Shown here piece by piece: positions 1 to 8,697 of a DNA stretch of 64,000 nt. The translations under genes and the position numbers were made by a program. The DNA comes from Flavobacterium sp. AG291 (GTDB lineage: Bacteria > Bacteroidota > Bacteroidia > Flavobacteriales > Flavobacteriaceae), in the NCBI RefSeq assembly GCF_003350375.1, contig NZ_QQAR01000016.1:1-64000 (forward strand), given 5' to 3'. The notes under the pieces were generated by a model. The model made no database searches. It was not told where the DNA came from and saw nothing but the letters and a program-made list of their open reading frames with translations. The first letter of the stretch is position 1; each line of letters begins with the position of its first letter.

Positions 1-52
1 AGCCCGACTGCGCAGATGGTACTGCAATTTGTGGGAGAGTATGTCGTCGCCT
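1..52 (+). rRNA. rrf: 5S ribosomal RNA, 3' end (partial)
   Basis: The first ~52 bases match the 3' third of a Flavobacterium-type 5S rRNA as I remember it: AGCCCG, then TGCGCAGATGGTACTG, then GGGAGAGTATGTCGTCGCC. A strong hairpin with a T-run follows at once, as expected at the end of an rrn operon. The 5' part, and presumably 16S and 23S, lie to the left of the window. The exact 3' end is uncertain by a few bases. Confidence 0.88.
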
Positions 53-61
53 TTCTTTTGA

Positions 62-95
62 AAACCCTTCATCATTTACGATGAAGGGTTTTTTG
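62..95 (+). terminator. rrn operon terminator
   Basis: An 11-bp perfect stem (AACCCTTCATC with GATGAAGGGTT, 63-73 and 80-90) and a 6-nt loop are followed by a T-rich run. It lies ~10 nt beyond the 5S rRNA end and should end the ribosomal transcript. Confidence 0.88.
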
Positions 96-110
96 TTTTA
101 TAGCACTATT

Positions 111-245
111 GGTACTGCAATTTGTGGTAGCCCGATAGCTATCGGGGGTAGTCGCCTTTGTTGCGCCAATTCGGCTGAAGGCCTCGTGCCTTTTGAAGAT
201 CGTCCATCATATACGATGAAGGTTTTTTTGCTTTATAGCACTATT
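111..245 (+). repeat. 5S-tail/terminator repeat, unit 1
   Basis: This ~135-bp unit begins with GGTACTGCAATTTGTGG, identical to the 5S rRNA tail at 18-34. A palindromic insert follows (131-146, CCCGATAGCTATCGGG), then TCGCCTTTG as in the 5S end, a second insert with a small hairpin (AAGGC/GCCTT at 178-192), and a mutated copy of the rrn terminator. It ends with TATAGCACTATT, the sequence that also follows the true terminator. The unit is therefore a duplicated, interrupted 5S tail plus terminator. Confidence 0.8.
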
Positions 246-381
246 GGTACTGCAATTTGTGGTAGCCCCGATAGCTATCGAGGGTCGTCGCCTTTGCTGC
301 ACCAATTCGGCTGAAGGCCTCGTGCCTTTTGAAAACCCTTCATCATTTACGATGAAGGTTTTTTTGTTTTATAGCACTATT
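246..381 (+). repeat. 5S-tail/terminator repeat, unit 2
   Basis: Second ~136-bp copy, directly abutting unit 1. It has the same order: 5S-tail fragment, CCGATAGCTATCG palindrome (267-283, one arm mismatch), TCGCC, second insert, terminator. The terminator copy keeps the CCTTCATC/GATGAAGG stem and a long T-run, so it may still work. It is the best preserved terminator of the three units. Confidence 0.8.
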
Positions 382-490
382 GATGCTGCAATTTGTGGTA
401 GCCCCGATAGCTATCGGGGGTAGTCGCCTTTGCTGCGCCAATTCGGCTGAAGGCCTCGTGCCTTTTGAAGACCGTTCATTATTTACGATG
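382..490 (+). repeat. 5S-tail/terminator repeat, unit 3 (decayed end)
   Basis: Third copy, starting GATGCTGCAATTTGTGG (two changes from the 5S tail). Its palindrome is a perfect 18-mer (402-419, CCCCGATAGCTATCGGGG). The terminator part is degraded (CGTTCATTATTTACGATGA) and similarity stops near 490. Confidence 0.75.
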
Positions 491-1141
491 AGATCAGATC
501 TTTTGAAATGCTATCCGGTGCGATAGGGTTTTATGTATGTTAACATCATGTTAAACAGGATTTATACCACATCCAGAATAGCATTATATACGTATTTATA
601 GTTGTAATTTAAAATGAGGTTATATGTTGTTTTTGGATCGTTCATGCATTATATTTTTATTTACAAAAGGATTTTAGATAGAATAAGAATAAAAAAATTG
701 TGCTTATAAATTTAATTTAAATAGTAAATAATATGCTTTATGATTTTTTTAATGTATAAAGAAAGAAAATTCCTTATTTAATGATTTTTTTATAATTATT
801 TTAATTTTAATATCACTATTTTTTTAAGTTAATTTGTTTTTATATTTCAAAAAAAGATGTAAATTTAAACATGTACAATTAACATTTAAGATTATTTAAT
901 GTTAGTTGTTTTTTAAATGTTCAAAAATCCCCCCATTTTAATTTATTGGTAGTCAGTGTTTTAAATTCTAAATAGTTATTTAAAATACGAATATTGCAGT
1001 TTTTATCGATGAACTACATTGTTTATTTTTCTGTAAATCAATAAGTTATAGTTTTAATGATTATTATTGCCTAGGTAATGAAGGCGAAACCAAACTCATA
1101 ATTAATTGAGTACTGGTTAAATGTTTTAAATGGGGGTTAGT
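491..1141. other. AT-rich intergenic region, no gene seen
   Basis: About 650 bases of very AT-rich DNA between the repeat array and the first gene. No credible coding frame, tRNA or strong hairpin is visible. A weak -7-like box (TAGTTTTA, 1049-1056) is the only promoter-like sequence I saw, and it lies ~85 nt before the next start. The region may be simple spacer. Confidence 0.6.
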
Positions 1142-4100
1142 ATGAAAAGATTTTACTTGCTTGTTACATTGCTGATGTTCTCATCATCAGTATTTTCTCA
1201 ATTGTCTGATTTTACATTTAGTGTTGTTAAAACCAACGAAACGTGTTTAGGAAACGGGTCACTTACGTTTATGGTTACTAATACTACACCAAATGCTTCG
1301 ATATTATATAAGGTGTTTATTATGCCTGATGATGTAAACCCGTTTACTGTTACTACATCGGATTACTTAGGCAGCCTTTCTGCAGCAACCTACAAAATAG
1401 AAGCTATACAGTCTTTAGGTAATCAATCTAACAGGAAAGATATAACGATTACAATTGAAAATAAGATTGTACCCTTTGCTTTTGAAGTTACGACATCTTC
1501 ACACCATTGTGAGGACGTTGGAAGTATAATTGTAAATGCCACATCCGGGGTTGGAGAATCATATGAAATTATTTATGGACCCGTTACCAGACCATTGCAG
1601 TCATCAAATGTTTTTGAAGGTCTTCCTCAGGGAACTTATAATATCAGAGCTTTTGATAACTGTGGTGTAGGTAAAGTAAAGACCTATACATTGGTTGTGG
1701 TTTCAGGGGCAATTAACATATCAGCGACTAGCTATCCCGAAACGGTAAGCACTGTTTGTGATTCGATAAAAGTAATGAATACACTTAATGCTACAACTGG
1801 TACATTAGGTTATCCTTTAACTGTAGAGAGTACACTTTCACCTTTAGATATAGGAGGTAATCCAATAGTAGTTAATCAAACATTTACTACCGGTGATCCG
1901 TATGTTTTAGATGTAGTAATGACAGTTCCCCGTTATCAAACGGAATCGTATACTTATAATATGAAAGTTACTGATGTATGTCAGTATGTTTATGAAAAGA
2001 ATGATAATGTTGTAGACCCTAATATCTCACTTACATTGGGTACCGGTAAAGTACCTTGTGCTGAGAAGTACATTAAGCTTGATGCTTCAAAATATACAAC
2101 TTCTTATACTGTAAATTTTTTGAGTGCTCCTGCAGAATTTGTTGTTGCTGATTATAATAGTACACCCAATGGTCCTTTTACACAGAATAATATAAACTAT
2201 GGTAGTGAAACGAATTCTGTGCCTTTTGGTGATTACATTATTGAAATAACTGATGTCTGCGGTAGAAAAGCAATTGATACTCTTAAAATAGAGTTTATTA
2301 AACCAATACCTACCCAATATGGAGTGAATAACGGCTGTTTTTCTCTGTTTGGATACATCAGGGCAAGTGTGCCAGATTCTAAACTTGTATCGGCTATAAT
2401 TACTGATGCTCCGTCATCATATCAGGCTACTTTACCTCAAAATGTATCATCAAGCATTACGCTTGACGGCATCCTGGCTCTGGACGATCTTCCTTTAGGT
2501 ATTTATACTATCACTATAACCGACGATTGTGGCTTTGTTTATGAAATTATAGTTGAAGTACCGCCATATATAGAAAGGGCTTTTGCTAATGCTATGCTGC
2601 CTTCTTGTGATGTTGGGTATGGAACGCTCAGTGCCAGTAGCGGCAACGGGATTTTAACTGCTGCATCTGTAATTAGTGCTCCTTCGGCATTTAATCATGC
2701 GTTACCTTATAATGTTACTTCTAAAATAGCTGTAGATGGTATTCTTTATATGAATGCACTTCCGGCAGGAACTTATATTGTTAGGGCTACAGATATATGT
2801 GGTTTGGTTAGGGATCAGGAAATTGTTGTTGAGGGTTATGTTGCTCCTGTTGATCCATTTTTGTTTACACCTAACTGCGGGACTTTTATGGTAGAGCTAA
2901 ATGATACCAGCAATGGAGAATCAGGTAGTGGGTATTGGTTACAGCTTTTTGATCCGGTTACACATACATGGATGCATCCTTTAACATTTGCTGCTTATGC
3001 AGAAGGAAGTGTACCTGATAATACGACTGGTTTATCACTTGAAAATAAAGCGGTACGCAATAACCTGAACTTTAGTGGTAAAATGAGAATTATTAAAAAG
3101 TTTGAGTGTTATGGTGATGGTACAAATGAAAAAACTAAATGTGTTAGCATTTTAGGCGAGTTTACTTATACAGAGCAATTGCAAATTATGGCAGCTTATA
3201 CACTTGCCTGTGCCGGTCAGCCTAATGATGTTATTCTGGATATAATGGGTTATCCTGTTACTTATAAAATTAAGTCCAAAAATGGTCAACCGTTTTATGT
3301 TGATAATGGACCAAATAATATTTTTACAGATCTTGAACCTGCAGAATATCTTTTCCAGATTGAAGATGCGTGCGGTAATGTAGACGTGAAAGGTTTCAAT
3401 GTGCAAAGTCTTCCTTCTATAACTGATGCCACAAAACCTGATGATATGATTGTTTGTGTGGAACAGGGAGAAACAGATAATTTTGAATTCCACCTTACAG
3501 ATCAGAACGCACAGGTATTAGGCTCTTATTATCCGTCTATGTATACGATTACGTATCATGCTTCTCAGGCAGATGCCGATAATAATGTTAATCCGCTTCC
3601 TGAATTTTATCACAACATCGATAACGGGCAGATTATTTATGTTCGTCTGATACATAATGAAATCGGTGTTTGCTATGGCACAACTTCCTTTAGATTGTTT
3701 GTTGGCGAAAAACCGGTACCGGAAATTAACACCAAAGGAACTATATGTAATGAAGGAGTAGTTTCAATAACAGCTGAGGGTGGTTATAAAAGCTACCTTT
3801 GGTCTACAGGAGAGACTACCAGAACTATTGTTGTAAGTGAGCCTGGCACATATACCGTTACCGTCGAGAAAGCTTATGGTAATGAAAGAACTTGTTTTGG
3901 TGAAAATAGTGTTGAAATCAAAACGTCTGTTACTCCTAAAATTGTTAAGATCGACACATCGGACTGGACCAGAGAGCAAAACAGTATTACTGTTCAGGCA
4001 GAAGGTTCGGGTTATTATGAATATTCGTTAGATGGAATAAACTATCAGGAAGATAGTACCTTTACCAGTCTTGAGACAGGAGTTTATCAGGTATACGTTA

Positions 4101-4402
4101 AAGATGCTTTGGGTTGTGGTGAAGATGTTCAGGAAATAGTATTAATGACATATCAAAATTTCTTTACGCCTAATGGGGATGGAAGCAATGACTACTGGAA
4201 AATAGAGTATTCTGTAAAAGAACCACATTTAAAAGTGGATATCTTTGATCGCTATGGTAAACATGTAAGTTCGTTTGGTGCAATGAGCCAGGGATGGGAT
4301 GGTAAGTTTAACGGGGTTGATTTGCCTTCGTCGGACTACTGGTTTGTTGTAACCAGAGAAGATGGCAAGATATTTAAAGGACACTTCTCAATGGTACGTT
4401 AA
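1142..4402 (+). CDS. Secreted repeat protein with T9SS type B sorting domain
   Basis: Exported protein of 1086 residues, of a kind secreted by the type IX system and often attached to the cell surface. I chose ATG 1142 over the in-frame ATG at 1130 because it opens directly on a signal peptide (residues 1-19, cleaved before Gln in VFSQ). The middle holds about six beta-rich modules ending in a shared signature, G-x-Y-x-(I/V)-x-x-x-D-x-C-G. Two of them (about 417-463 and 509-554) are clear duplicates. An Ig-like module lies near 863-928. The last ~80 residues form a gliding-motility-type (CHU_C, type B) sorting tail: FFTPNGDGSNDYW, then DRYGKHV, then WDGKFNG. No enzyme motif is visible, so an adhesin or structural role is an inference. 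It is monocistronic, ending at a strong terminator. Confidence 0.85.
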   Translation: MKRFYLLVTLLMFSSSVFSQLSDFTFSVVKTNETCLGNGSLTFMVTNTTPNASILYKVFIMPDDVNPFTVTTSDYLGSLSAATYKIEAIQSLGNQSNRKDITITIENKIVPFAFEVTTSSHHCEDVGSIIVNATSGVGESYEIIYGPVTRPLQSSNVFEGLPQGTYNIRAFDNCGVGKVKTYTLVVVSGAINISATSYPETVSTVCDSIKVMNTLNATTGTLGYPLTVESTLSPLDIGGNPIVVNQTFTTGDPYVLDVVMTVPRYQTESYTYNMKVTDVCQYVYEKNDNVVDPNISLTLGTGKVPCAEKYIKLDASKYTTSYTVNFLSAPAEFVVADYNSTPNGPFTQNNINYGSETNSVPFGDYIIEITDVCGRKAIDTLKIEFIKPIPTQYGVNNGCFSLFGYIRASVPDSKLVSAIITDAPSSYQATLPQNVSSSITLDGILALDDLPLGIYTITITDDCGFVYEIIVEVPPYIERAFANAMLPSCDVGYGTLSASSGNGILTAASVISAPSAFNHALPYNVTSKIAVDGILYMNALPAGTYIVRATDICGLVRDQEIVVEGYVAPVDPFLFTPNCGTFMVELNDTSNGESGSGYWLQLFDPVTHTWMHPLTFAAYAEGSVPDNTTGLSLENKAVRNNLNFSGKMRIIKKFECYGDGTNEKTKCVSILGEFTYTEQLQIMAAYTLACAGQPNDVILDIMGYPVTYKIKSKNGQPFYVDNGPNNIFTDLEPAEYLFQIEDACGNVDVKGFNVQSLPSITDATKPDDMIVCVEQGETDNFEFHLTDQNAQVLGSYYPSMYTITYHASQADADNNVNPLPEFYHNIDNGQIIYVRLIHNEIGVCYGTTSFRLFVGEKPVPEINTKGTICNEGVVSITAEGGYKSYLWSTGETTRTIVVSEPGTYTVTVEKAYGNERTCFGENSVEIKTSVTPKIVKIDTSDWTREQNSITVQAEGSGYYEYSLDGINYQEDSTFTSLETGVYQVYVKDALGCGEDVQEIVLMTYQNFFTPNGDGSNDYWKIEYSVKEPHLKVDIFDRYGKHVSSFGAMSQGWDGKFNGVDLPSSDYWFVVTREDGKIFKGHFSMVR

Positions 4403-4414
4403 ATTGATAATACA

Positions 4415-4448
4415 TAAAAAAGTCCCTCTTTAAAGAGGGACTTTTTTA
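4415..4448. terminator. Bidirectional terminator
   Basis: The perfect inverted repeat AGTCCCTCTTTAAAGAGGGACT (4421-4442), flanked by A and T runs, lies between convergent genes. It can end both. Its right edge overlaps the stop codon of the minus-strand gene at 4446. Confidence 0.9.
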
Positions 4449-4895
4449 TGTATTAATCTCAAGGTCTCTGATGTAATCTTCATATTCGTAAAAGAAGCGC
4501 TCAAAAGCATCCATACTTTCGTAAAAGAAATCAAAAATCTCATTCCATGTAGCTTTATTGTAAAGGCTGATACCTCCTGTCTTTTCTACCCAAATACGGC
4601 TAATTACTTTTCCGGTATCCGGCAGATGATAATTTCTTTCTAAAATAGCTTCGGATAAAAACTCTTCGTGCAGTATGTTTTTAAGCGATTCAATCTTTTC
4701 ATAATAAATGATTCTTTTATCGTCTTCTTTGGGTTCTATGTCCAAAAGCACCTGGGCTTTTTTATTATCTACATAGAATTTGAATGATACATCCTTGATC
4801 TTGGTATCATACAACAACCATTTACGGGGATAGGCTTCGGCGAATGCCGTCCAGAATTCTTTTTTTATGATTTGGGCTTCTGCTTTGCTAAACAT
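4446..4895 (-). CDS. DUF4268 family protein
   Basis: A 149-residue soluble protein without signal peptide or membrane segment. The opening (MFSKAEAQIIKKEFW, then YPRKWLLYDTKIKD) and the aromatic, acidic C-terminal half resemble small Bacteroidota proteins annotated DUF4268, whose function is unknown to me. It is divergent from the Nudix gene, with only ~40 bp between the two starts, so the promoters must share that space. Family assignment is from memory of the pattern. Confidence 0.7.
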   Translation of the reverse strand: MFSKAEAQIIKKEFWTAFAEAYPRKWLLYDTKIKDVSFKFYVDNKKAQVLLDIEPKEDDKRIIYYEKIESLKNILHEEFLSEAILERNYHLPDTGKVISRIWVEKTGGISLYNKATWNEIFDFFYESMDAFERFFYEYEDYIRDLEINT

Positions 4896-4934
4896 ACACT
4901 GTGCTTTTGTGAGTACTTATAATTGAGTATCTTT

Positions 4935-5597
4935 ATGGTAATTAAGATTGATGCCAAAATGCTCTTTACCGAATTCCTAAAATACATCCCAAAGATAGTA
5001 AATCAACAGCTACCTGCCTTAACCGCTCATGCAAAAATGGCTCCTGTATCAAGGCTCCCAACTTTAGATCCTGACTATTATAAAGATAATAATCCACGTC
5101 GTTCGGCTGTCATGATGCTTTTTTATCCAAAAGATGAAATGGCAAACCTCGTACTGATAAAACGTAATGCTTATGAAGGCGTGCACTCATCGCAGATTTC
5201 CTTTCCGGGAGGTAAGGCTGAGCCTGAGGACAAAGATCTTGCAGCTACAGCAGTTCGTGAAACTTTTGAAGAGGTAGGGGTAGTGCCTTCTGACATTGAT
5301 GTGATAATGCCTTTTAGTGATATTTATATTCCGCCAAGTAACTTTCTTGTATCTCCTTACTTGGGTATATCACTCGCTGAGCCCAGTTTTATTCCTAACC
5401 CTGATGAAGTGGTGGAGATTATTGAACTTCCGCTCGATGTATTTTTGGATGACTCTATAGTTATTGAAACCGAATTACAAACATCTTATGCCCAAAGAAT
5501 GAGTGTGCCAGCCTTTAAAGTAGGTCAGCATATTGTTTGGGGAGCTACTGCCATGATACTCAGTGAGCTTAAAGAAACAATAAAAAGCGTACTATAA
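4935..5597 (+). CDS. Nudix hydrolase, CoA pyrophosphatase-like
   Basis: Cytosolic Nudix enzyme of ~220 residues. The family splits coenzyme A or its derivatives into phosphopantetheine and 3',5'-ADP using Mg2+ or Mn2+. The signature of the CoA-specific branch (UPF0035/NudL) is present: HSSQISFPGGK followed by a Nudix box ending REtfEEvGV, with the acidic metal ligands kept. A TTG 12 nt upstream is also in frame. I prefer ATG 4935, although ATG 4959 (MLFTEFLKY) matches where relatives begin in my memory. The plsC-like acyltransferase follows 43 bp downstream, so co-transcription is possible. Confidence 0.87.
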   Translation: MVIKIDAKMLFTEFLKYIPKIVNQQLPALTAHAKMAPVSRLPTLDPDYYKDNNPRRSAVMMLFYPKDEMANLVLIKRNAYEGVHSSQISFPGGKAEPEDKDLAATAVRETFEEVGVVPSDIDVIMPFSDIYIPPSNFLVSPYLGISLAEPSFIPNPDEVVEIIELPLDVFLDDSIVIETELQTSYAQRMSVPAFKVGQHIVWGATAMILSELKETIKSVL

Positions 5598-5611
5598 TGG
5601 CTTAGTTTTTG

Positions 5612-5619
5612 TAAGTTTG
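5612..5619 (+). promoter_or_regulatory. Putative -7 promoter box for acyltransferase
   Basis: TAAGTTTG matches the Bacteroidota -7 consensus TAnnTTTG exactly and lies 22 nt before the ATG at 5641. I found no TTG -33 element at the usual spacing, so this is only a candidate. Confidence 0.4.
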
Positions 5620-5640
5620 CAGGATATTTTAGTATAAATC

Positions 5641-6444
5641 ATGGGTTTATTTAAAAGAAATCCCTTCGGACATATATTATTCCTTAAAAAATGGCTAATA
5701 CGCGTTTTTGGGATACTTACACACAGACGATACAGAGGATTTAACGAATTGCAGATAGACGGCTCTGAAATAATCAGGGCGTTGCCGGATAGAAATGTCC
5801 TTTTCATATCAAATCACCAGACATACTTTGCCGATGTTGTGGCAATGTTCCATGTGTTTAATGCGGGTCTTAAAGGCCGTGAGGACAACATTAAGAACGT
5901 AGGGTATATATGGCATCCAAAACTTAATATTTATTACGTAGCGGCCAAGGAAACGATGAAAGAGGGGTTATTGCCGCGAATACTCTCTTATGCAGGTGCT
6001 ATTACAGTAGAGCGAACATGGAGGGCTAAAGGGCAGGATGTGCAACGTGAAGTTAATCCTAATGACACTGAGAATATAAAAATTGCTTTAGAGGATGGCT
6101 GGGTAATAACATTCCCTCAGGGAACTACAAAGCCTTTTAAGCCTATCCGTAAAGGAACAGCTCATATTATTAAACAGCATAAGCCACTTGTGGTACCAAT
6201 TGTGATAGATGGTTTCCGAAGGTCTTTTGATAAAAAAGGATTGAGGCTTAAAAAGAAAGGTATACTTCAATCATTCATCATTAAGGAACCACTTGATATT
6301 GATTACGACAACGAAACCGTTGATGAGATAGTTGAAAAAATTGAGTATGCCATAGAACAGCATCCGTCTTTCCTGAAAGTTATTCCGACAGAAGTTATGG
6401 AAGCCCAGGAGGAACTGAACAAGCAAAGACAATGGAATTATTAA
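5641..6444 (+). CDS. 1-acyl-glycerol-3-phosphate acyltransferase family (PlsC-like)
   Basis: Protein of 267 residues from the lysophospholipid acyltransferase superfamily. Members transfer acyl chains to glycerophosphate or related lipids at the inner membrane. The catalytic block is N58-H59 followed by D65 (NHQTYFADV), and the substrate-binding block is F158-P-Q-G-T, equivalent to FPEGT. The spacing is H-x5-D, not the textbook H-x4-D; the reading frame there is clean. A later basic region (RRSFDKKG) is also typical. No long hydrophobic helix is obvious, suggesting peripheral membrane attachment. The natural substrate cannot be told from sequence. Confidence 0.82.
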   Translation: MGLFKRNPFGHILFLKKWLIRVFGILTHRRYRGFNELQIDGSEIIRALPDRNVLFISNHQTYFADVVAMFHVFNAGLKGREDNIKNVGYIWHPKLNIYYVAAKETMKEGLLPRILSYAGAITVERTWRAKGQDVQREVNPNDTENIKIALEDGWVITFPQGTTKPFKPIRKGTAHIIKQHKPLVVPIVIDGFRRSFDKKGLRLKKKGILQSFIIKEPLDIDYDNETVDEIVEKIEYAIEQHPSFLKVIPTEVMEAQEELNKQRQWNY

Positions 6445-6445
6445 A

Positions 6446-6484
6446 AAAACAAAAGAGCAACCCATCGGGTTGCTCTTTTGTTTT
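6446..6484. terminator. Bidirectional terminator
   Basis: A long stem (CAAAAGAGCAACCC with GGGTTGCTCTTTTG, 6450-6480) with A and T runs lies between convergent genes and abuts both stop codons. Confidence 0.9.
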
Positions 6485-6485
6485 T

Positions 6486-8588
6486 CTAGTTGCCTAAAAT
6501 ATTTTGTTGTTCCTGTTTTTTGTCATTATTCAGAATGTCTGTTTCCTGAGAGTTTTTATTCTTAGAAGGTATTTTATACGTCAGGGAAAAACCTATTCTT
6601 CGGGTGTCATATTTGGTTTTGTAGTTCAGGTTAGTTCCTGCCATCGCAAACTCTTGCCTATTGGTATTCAGGGCATCATTCAAATATAATGACACAGATA
6701 AATTATCAGAAAAAAACTTTTTGGCAAAGGTCAGGTCGAGCTGATGATTCAGGGGCTTTTCTATGGAGTAATAGTAATAATTTCCTCCCGTATTAGATGT
6801 CATGTAATTAGCAGTAAACTTTACTTTTTTAGGAAGCAGTAGTTGTACCATGGCGTTCATGTTCCATATTCCTTTAGTGTCCAGCCCGTCGATAATTTGT
6901 TTCGAGTTTCCTGCATAGATATACATAAAGTTTATCTCATCAGGATTAAAATCCATTTTCAAAGTCTCTGTTAGTCCTTTCGTAATAAGCATAAAAGGAA
7001 GCGGGATTCCGAAGTTGAAATTACGGTAAGTTACTTTGGGTACATTCTGGGTTATACTCGCAGCCCCGTTAGGAGTTGATATTATACGATTAATGATTTG
7101 ATTATCGGCATGGGTAAACGAATAACCTATAGTAAAATATTCAAAGGCGCTTAGTTCAACCTCATAATTGTTATAGATTGTTGGATCTAGATAAGGGTTA
7201 CCATAAAAGCCAATGTTCGGATTTTGATAGCTGGTATTGTTTGGATTGAGTGCTGAAGTATTAGGCAGGCTGATTTTTTTATTATAATTGGCTTTAAAAT
7301 ATACCTGAGGTATTAAAGTATACTGAATGGTAGCATTTGGGAAAAATCTTGTTTGCCTGAATGGTATAAGATCATCGGTATCAGTAGTACCTTTTACATC
7401 ATATGATTCCAGGCGGGCTCCTAATATAAAATCGAATTTTTTATAAGTAGCCTGACCTTCAGAATAGGCAGCAAGTATCGTTCTGCTATAATCCAGATTC
7501 TCGATGCCAAAATTTTTAGCTTCAAAGTCCAGTTGTTCAGCTAGTATGCCTGCACTGAATTTGGTTTTATCCAATAAATCAATTTCCTGAGAATAGTCCG
7601 TTTTGAACTGATAATATTTTTGGTGACTATTATTGTCTAATACAGGGTTGTTATCAGCTCTTGAATTAAGATCAAAGTTACTATTCCCATCATTATAGTT
7701 AAAACGGAAGTCGAGTTTAGTTTCCGGATTTTCAAAACGTTTTTGATATATAGCCATTACATCATTGTAATAGCGTTTAGATTTGCTTTTGTCGTCAGAT
7801 GTAAAACCATTACCGTTAGCCTGTACAAAAGAGTTATTGTTATTTCCGTTAATATCATAATTAAGAAGTAACCTGTCCTTCTTAAAATCGAATTTCACAC
7901 CTGTTTTTAAGTAGTAAAAACGGCTAATATTGTCGGAGTAATTTTGGGTTACAACAATGTCATTATCGGTAAGTCTGGTTTTGGTATAACTTTCACTATA
8001 GTTTTGCCCACCCTGTATCTGCCAGCTAAAAACTTTATTGGCAGCACTCAACATAAGGCTGTTATTAAAGCGGTTTCTTGATCTAGTATATTTTGTGTAG
8101 CTATAACCGTTAGAGTAGGTAGCGGTCAGATATCTTTTGGCATTTTTAGCGGTTACAATATTTATAATAGCTCCGCCCGATGTTGCCGGAAATTCCGCTC
8201 CTGGATTGGTTATGATTTCCACTTTTTCAATGGCGTTAGCCGGCATTCCCTCGAGATAGGCATTCAGCTCATTAGAATAGATGTTTAACGGACGTCCATC
8301 CATATATACCTGAAGCTGTTTTCCCTGATACATCATTCCTGCAACTTCTGAAATGATAAGTCCCGGAAGTTTTTTTAGGCCTTCCATTAATGAGCCTGAA
8401 TTTAATTGCGACTGATCTGAAAAGTTATAAATAGTTCTGTCTGCCTTTCTCTCAACTGCTTTTTTCTTTTTCTCGATAACCACTTCATCAAGTTCCTTAT
8501 CCATTTTTTTAATGGTATCAGTAGTATTTTCCTGAGAGAAAATACTAAATGATGTCGCTAATAAGATGATCGTAAAAAGATGTTTCAT
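6486..8588 (-). CDS. Outer-membrane beta-barrel protein (TonB-receptor-like)
   Basis: A 700-residue exported protein with a signal peptide ending SIFSQ. A plug-like domain follows (about residues 45-145), including the KVEIITNPGAEFPATSGGA segment typical of TonB-dependent-receptor plugs. The rest is a long beta-barrel rich in aromatic, alternating strands. Bacteroidota relatives are annotated outer membrane beta-barrel protein (OMP_b-brl_3). There is no N-terminal carboxypeptidase-like domain and no SusD partner nearby, which argues against a polysaccharide-uptake system. The cargo is unknown. It is flanked by a terminator downstream and a ~110-bp gap upstream, so it is probably a single-gene unit. 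Confidence 0.82.
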   Translation of the reverse strand: MKHLFTIILLATSFSIFSQENTTDTIKKMDKELDEVVIEKKKKAVERKADRTIYNFSDQSQLNSGSLMEGLKKLPGLIISEVAGMMYQGKQLQVYMDGRPLNIYSNELNAYLEGMPANAIEKVEIITNPGAEFPATSGGAIINIVTAKNAKRYLTATYSNGYSYTKYTRSRNRFNNSLMLSAANKVFSWQIQGGQNYSESYTKTRLTDNDIVVTQNYSDNISRFYYLKTGVKFDFKKDRLLLNYDINGNNNNSFVQANGNGFTSDDKSKSKRYYNDVMAIYQKRFENPETKLDFRFNYNDGNSNFDLNSRADNNPVLDNNSHQKYYQFKTDYSQEIDLLDKTKFSAGILAEQLDFEAKNFGIENLDYSRTILAAYSEGQATYKKFDFILGARLESYDVKGTTDTDDLIPFRQTRFFPNATIQYTLIPQVYFKANYNKKISLPNTSALNPNNTSYQNPNIGFYGNPYLDPTIYNNYEVELSAFEYFTIGYSFTHADNQIINRIISTPNGAASITQNVPKVTYRNFNFGIPLPFMLITKGLTETLKMDFNPDEINFMYIYAGNSKQIIDGLDTKGIWNMNAMVQLLLPKKVKFTANYMTSNTGGNYYYYSIEKPLNHQLDLTFAKKFFSDNLSVSLYLNDALNTNRQEFAMAGTNLNYKTKYDTRRIGFSLTYKIPSKNKNSQETDILNNDKKQEQQNILGN

Positions 8589-8697
8589 TGTCGGCTGATT
8601 GATGATTTTAATTACAATATCCTGTTGTTAAATTATATAACAAGGTTATAGAATACAATTGTAAGAAAATTAAATCAGAATAACTATGGAAATACAA

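Noticed and set aside
81..314. 77-codon open frame across the 5S-tail repeats
   Set aside because: It reads through a terminator hairpin and two repeat units. Its internal repetition simply mirrors the DNA repeat. No start signal is seen.
111..490. CRISPR-like array
   Set aside because: Units are ~136 bp, almost identical along their full length and without unique spacers. They derive from 5S rRNA and its terminator.
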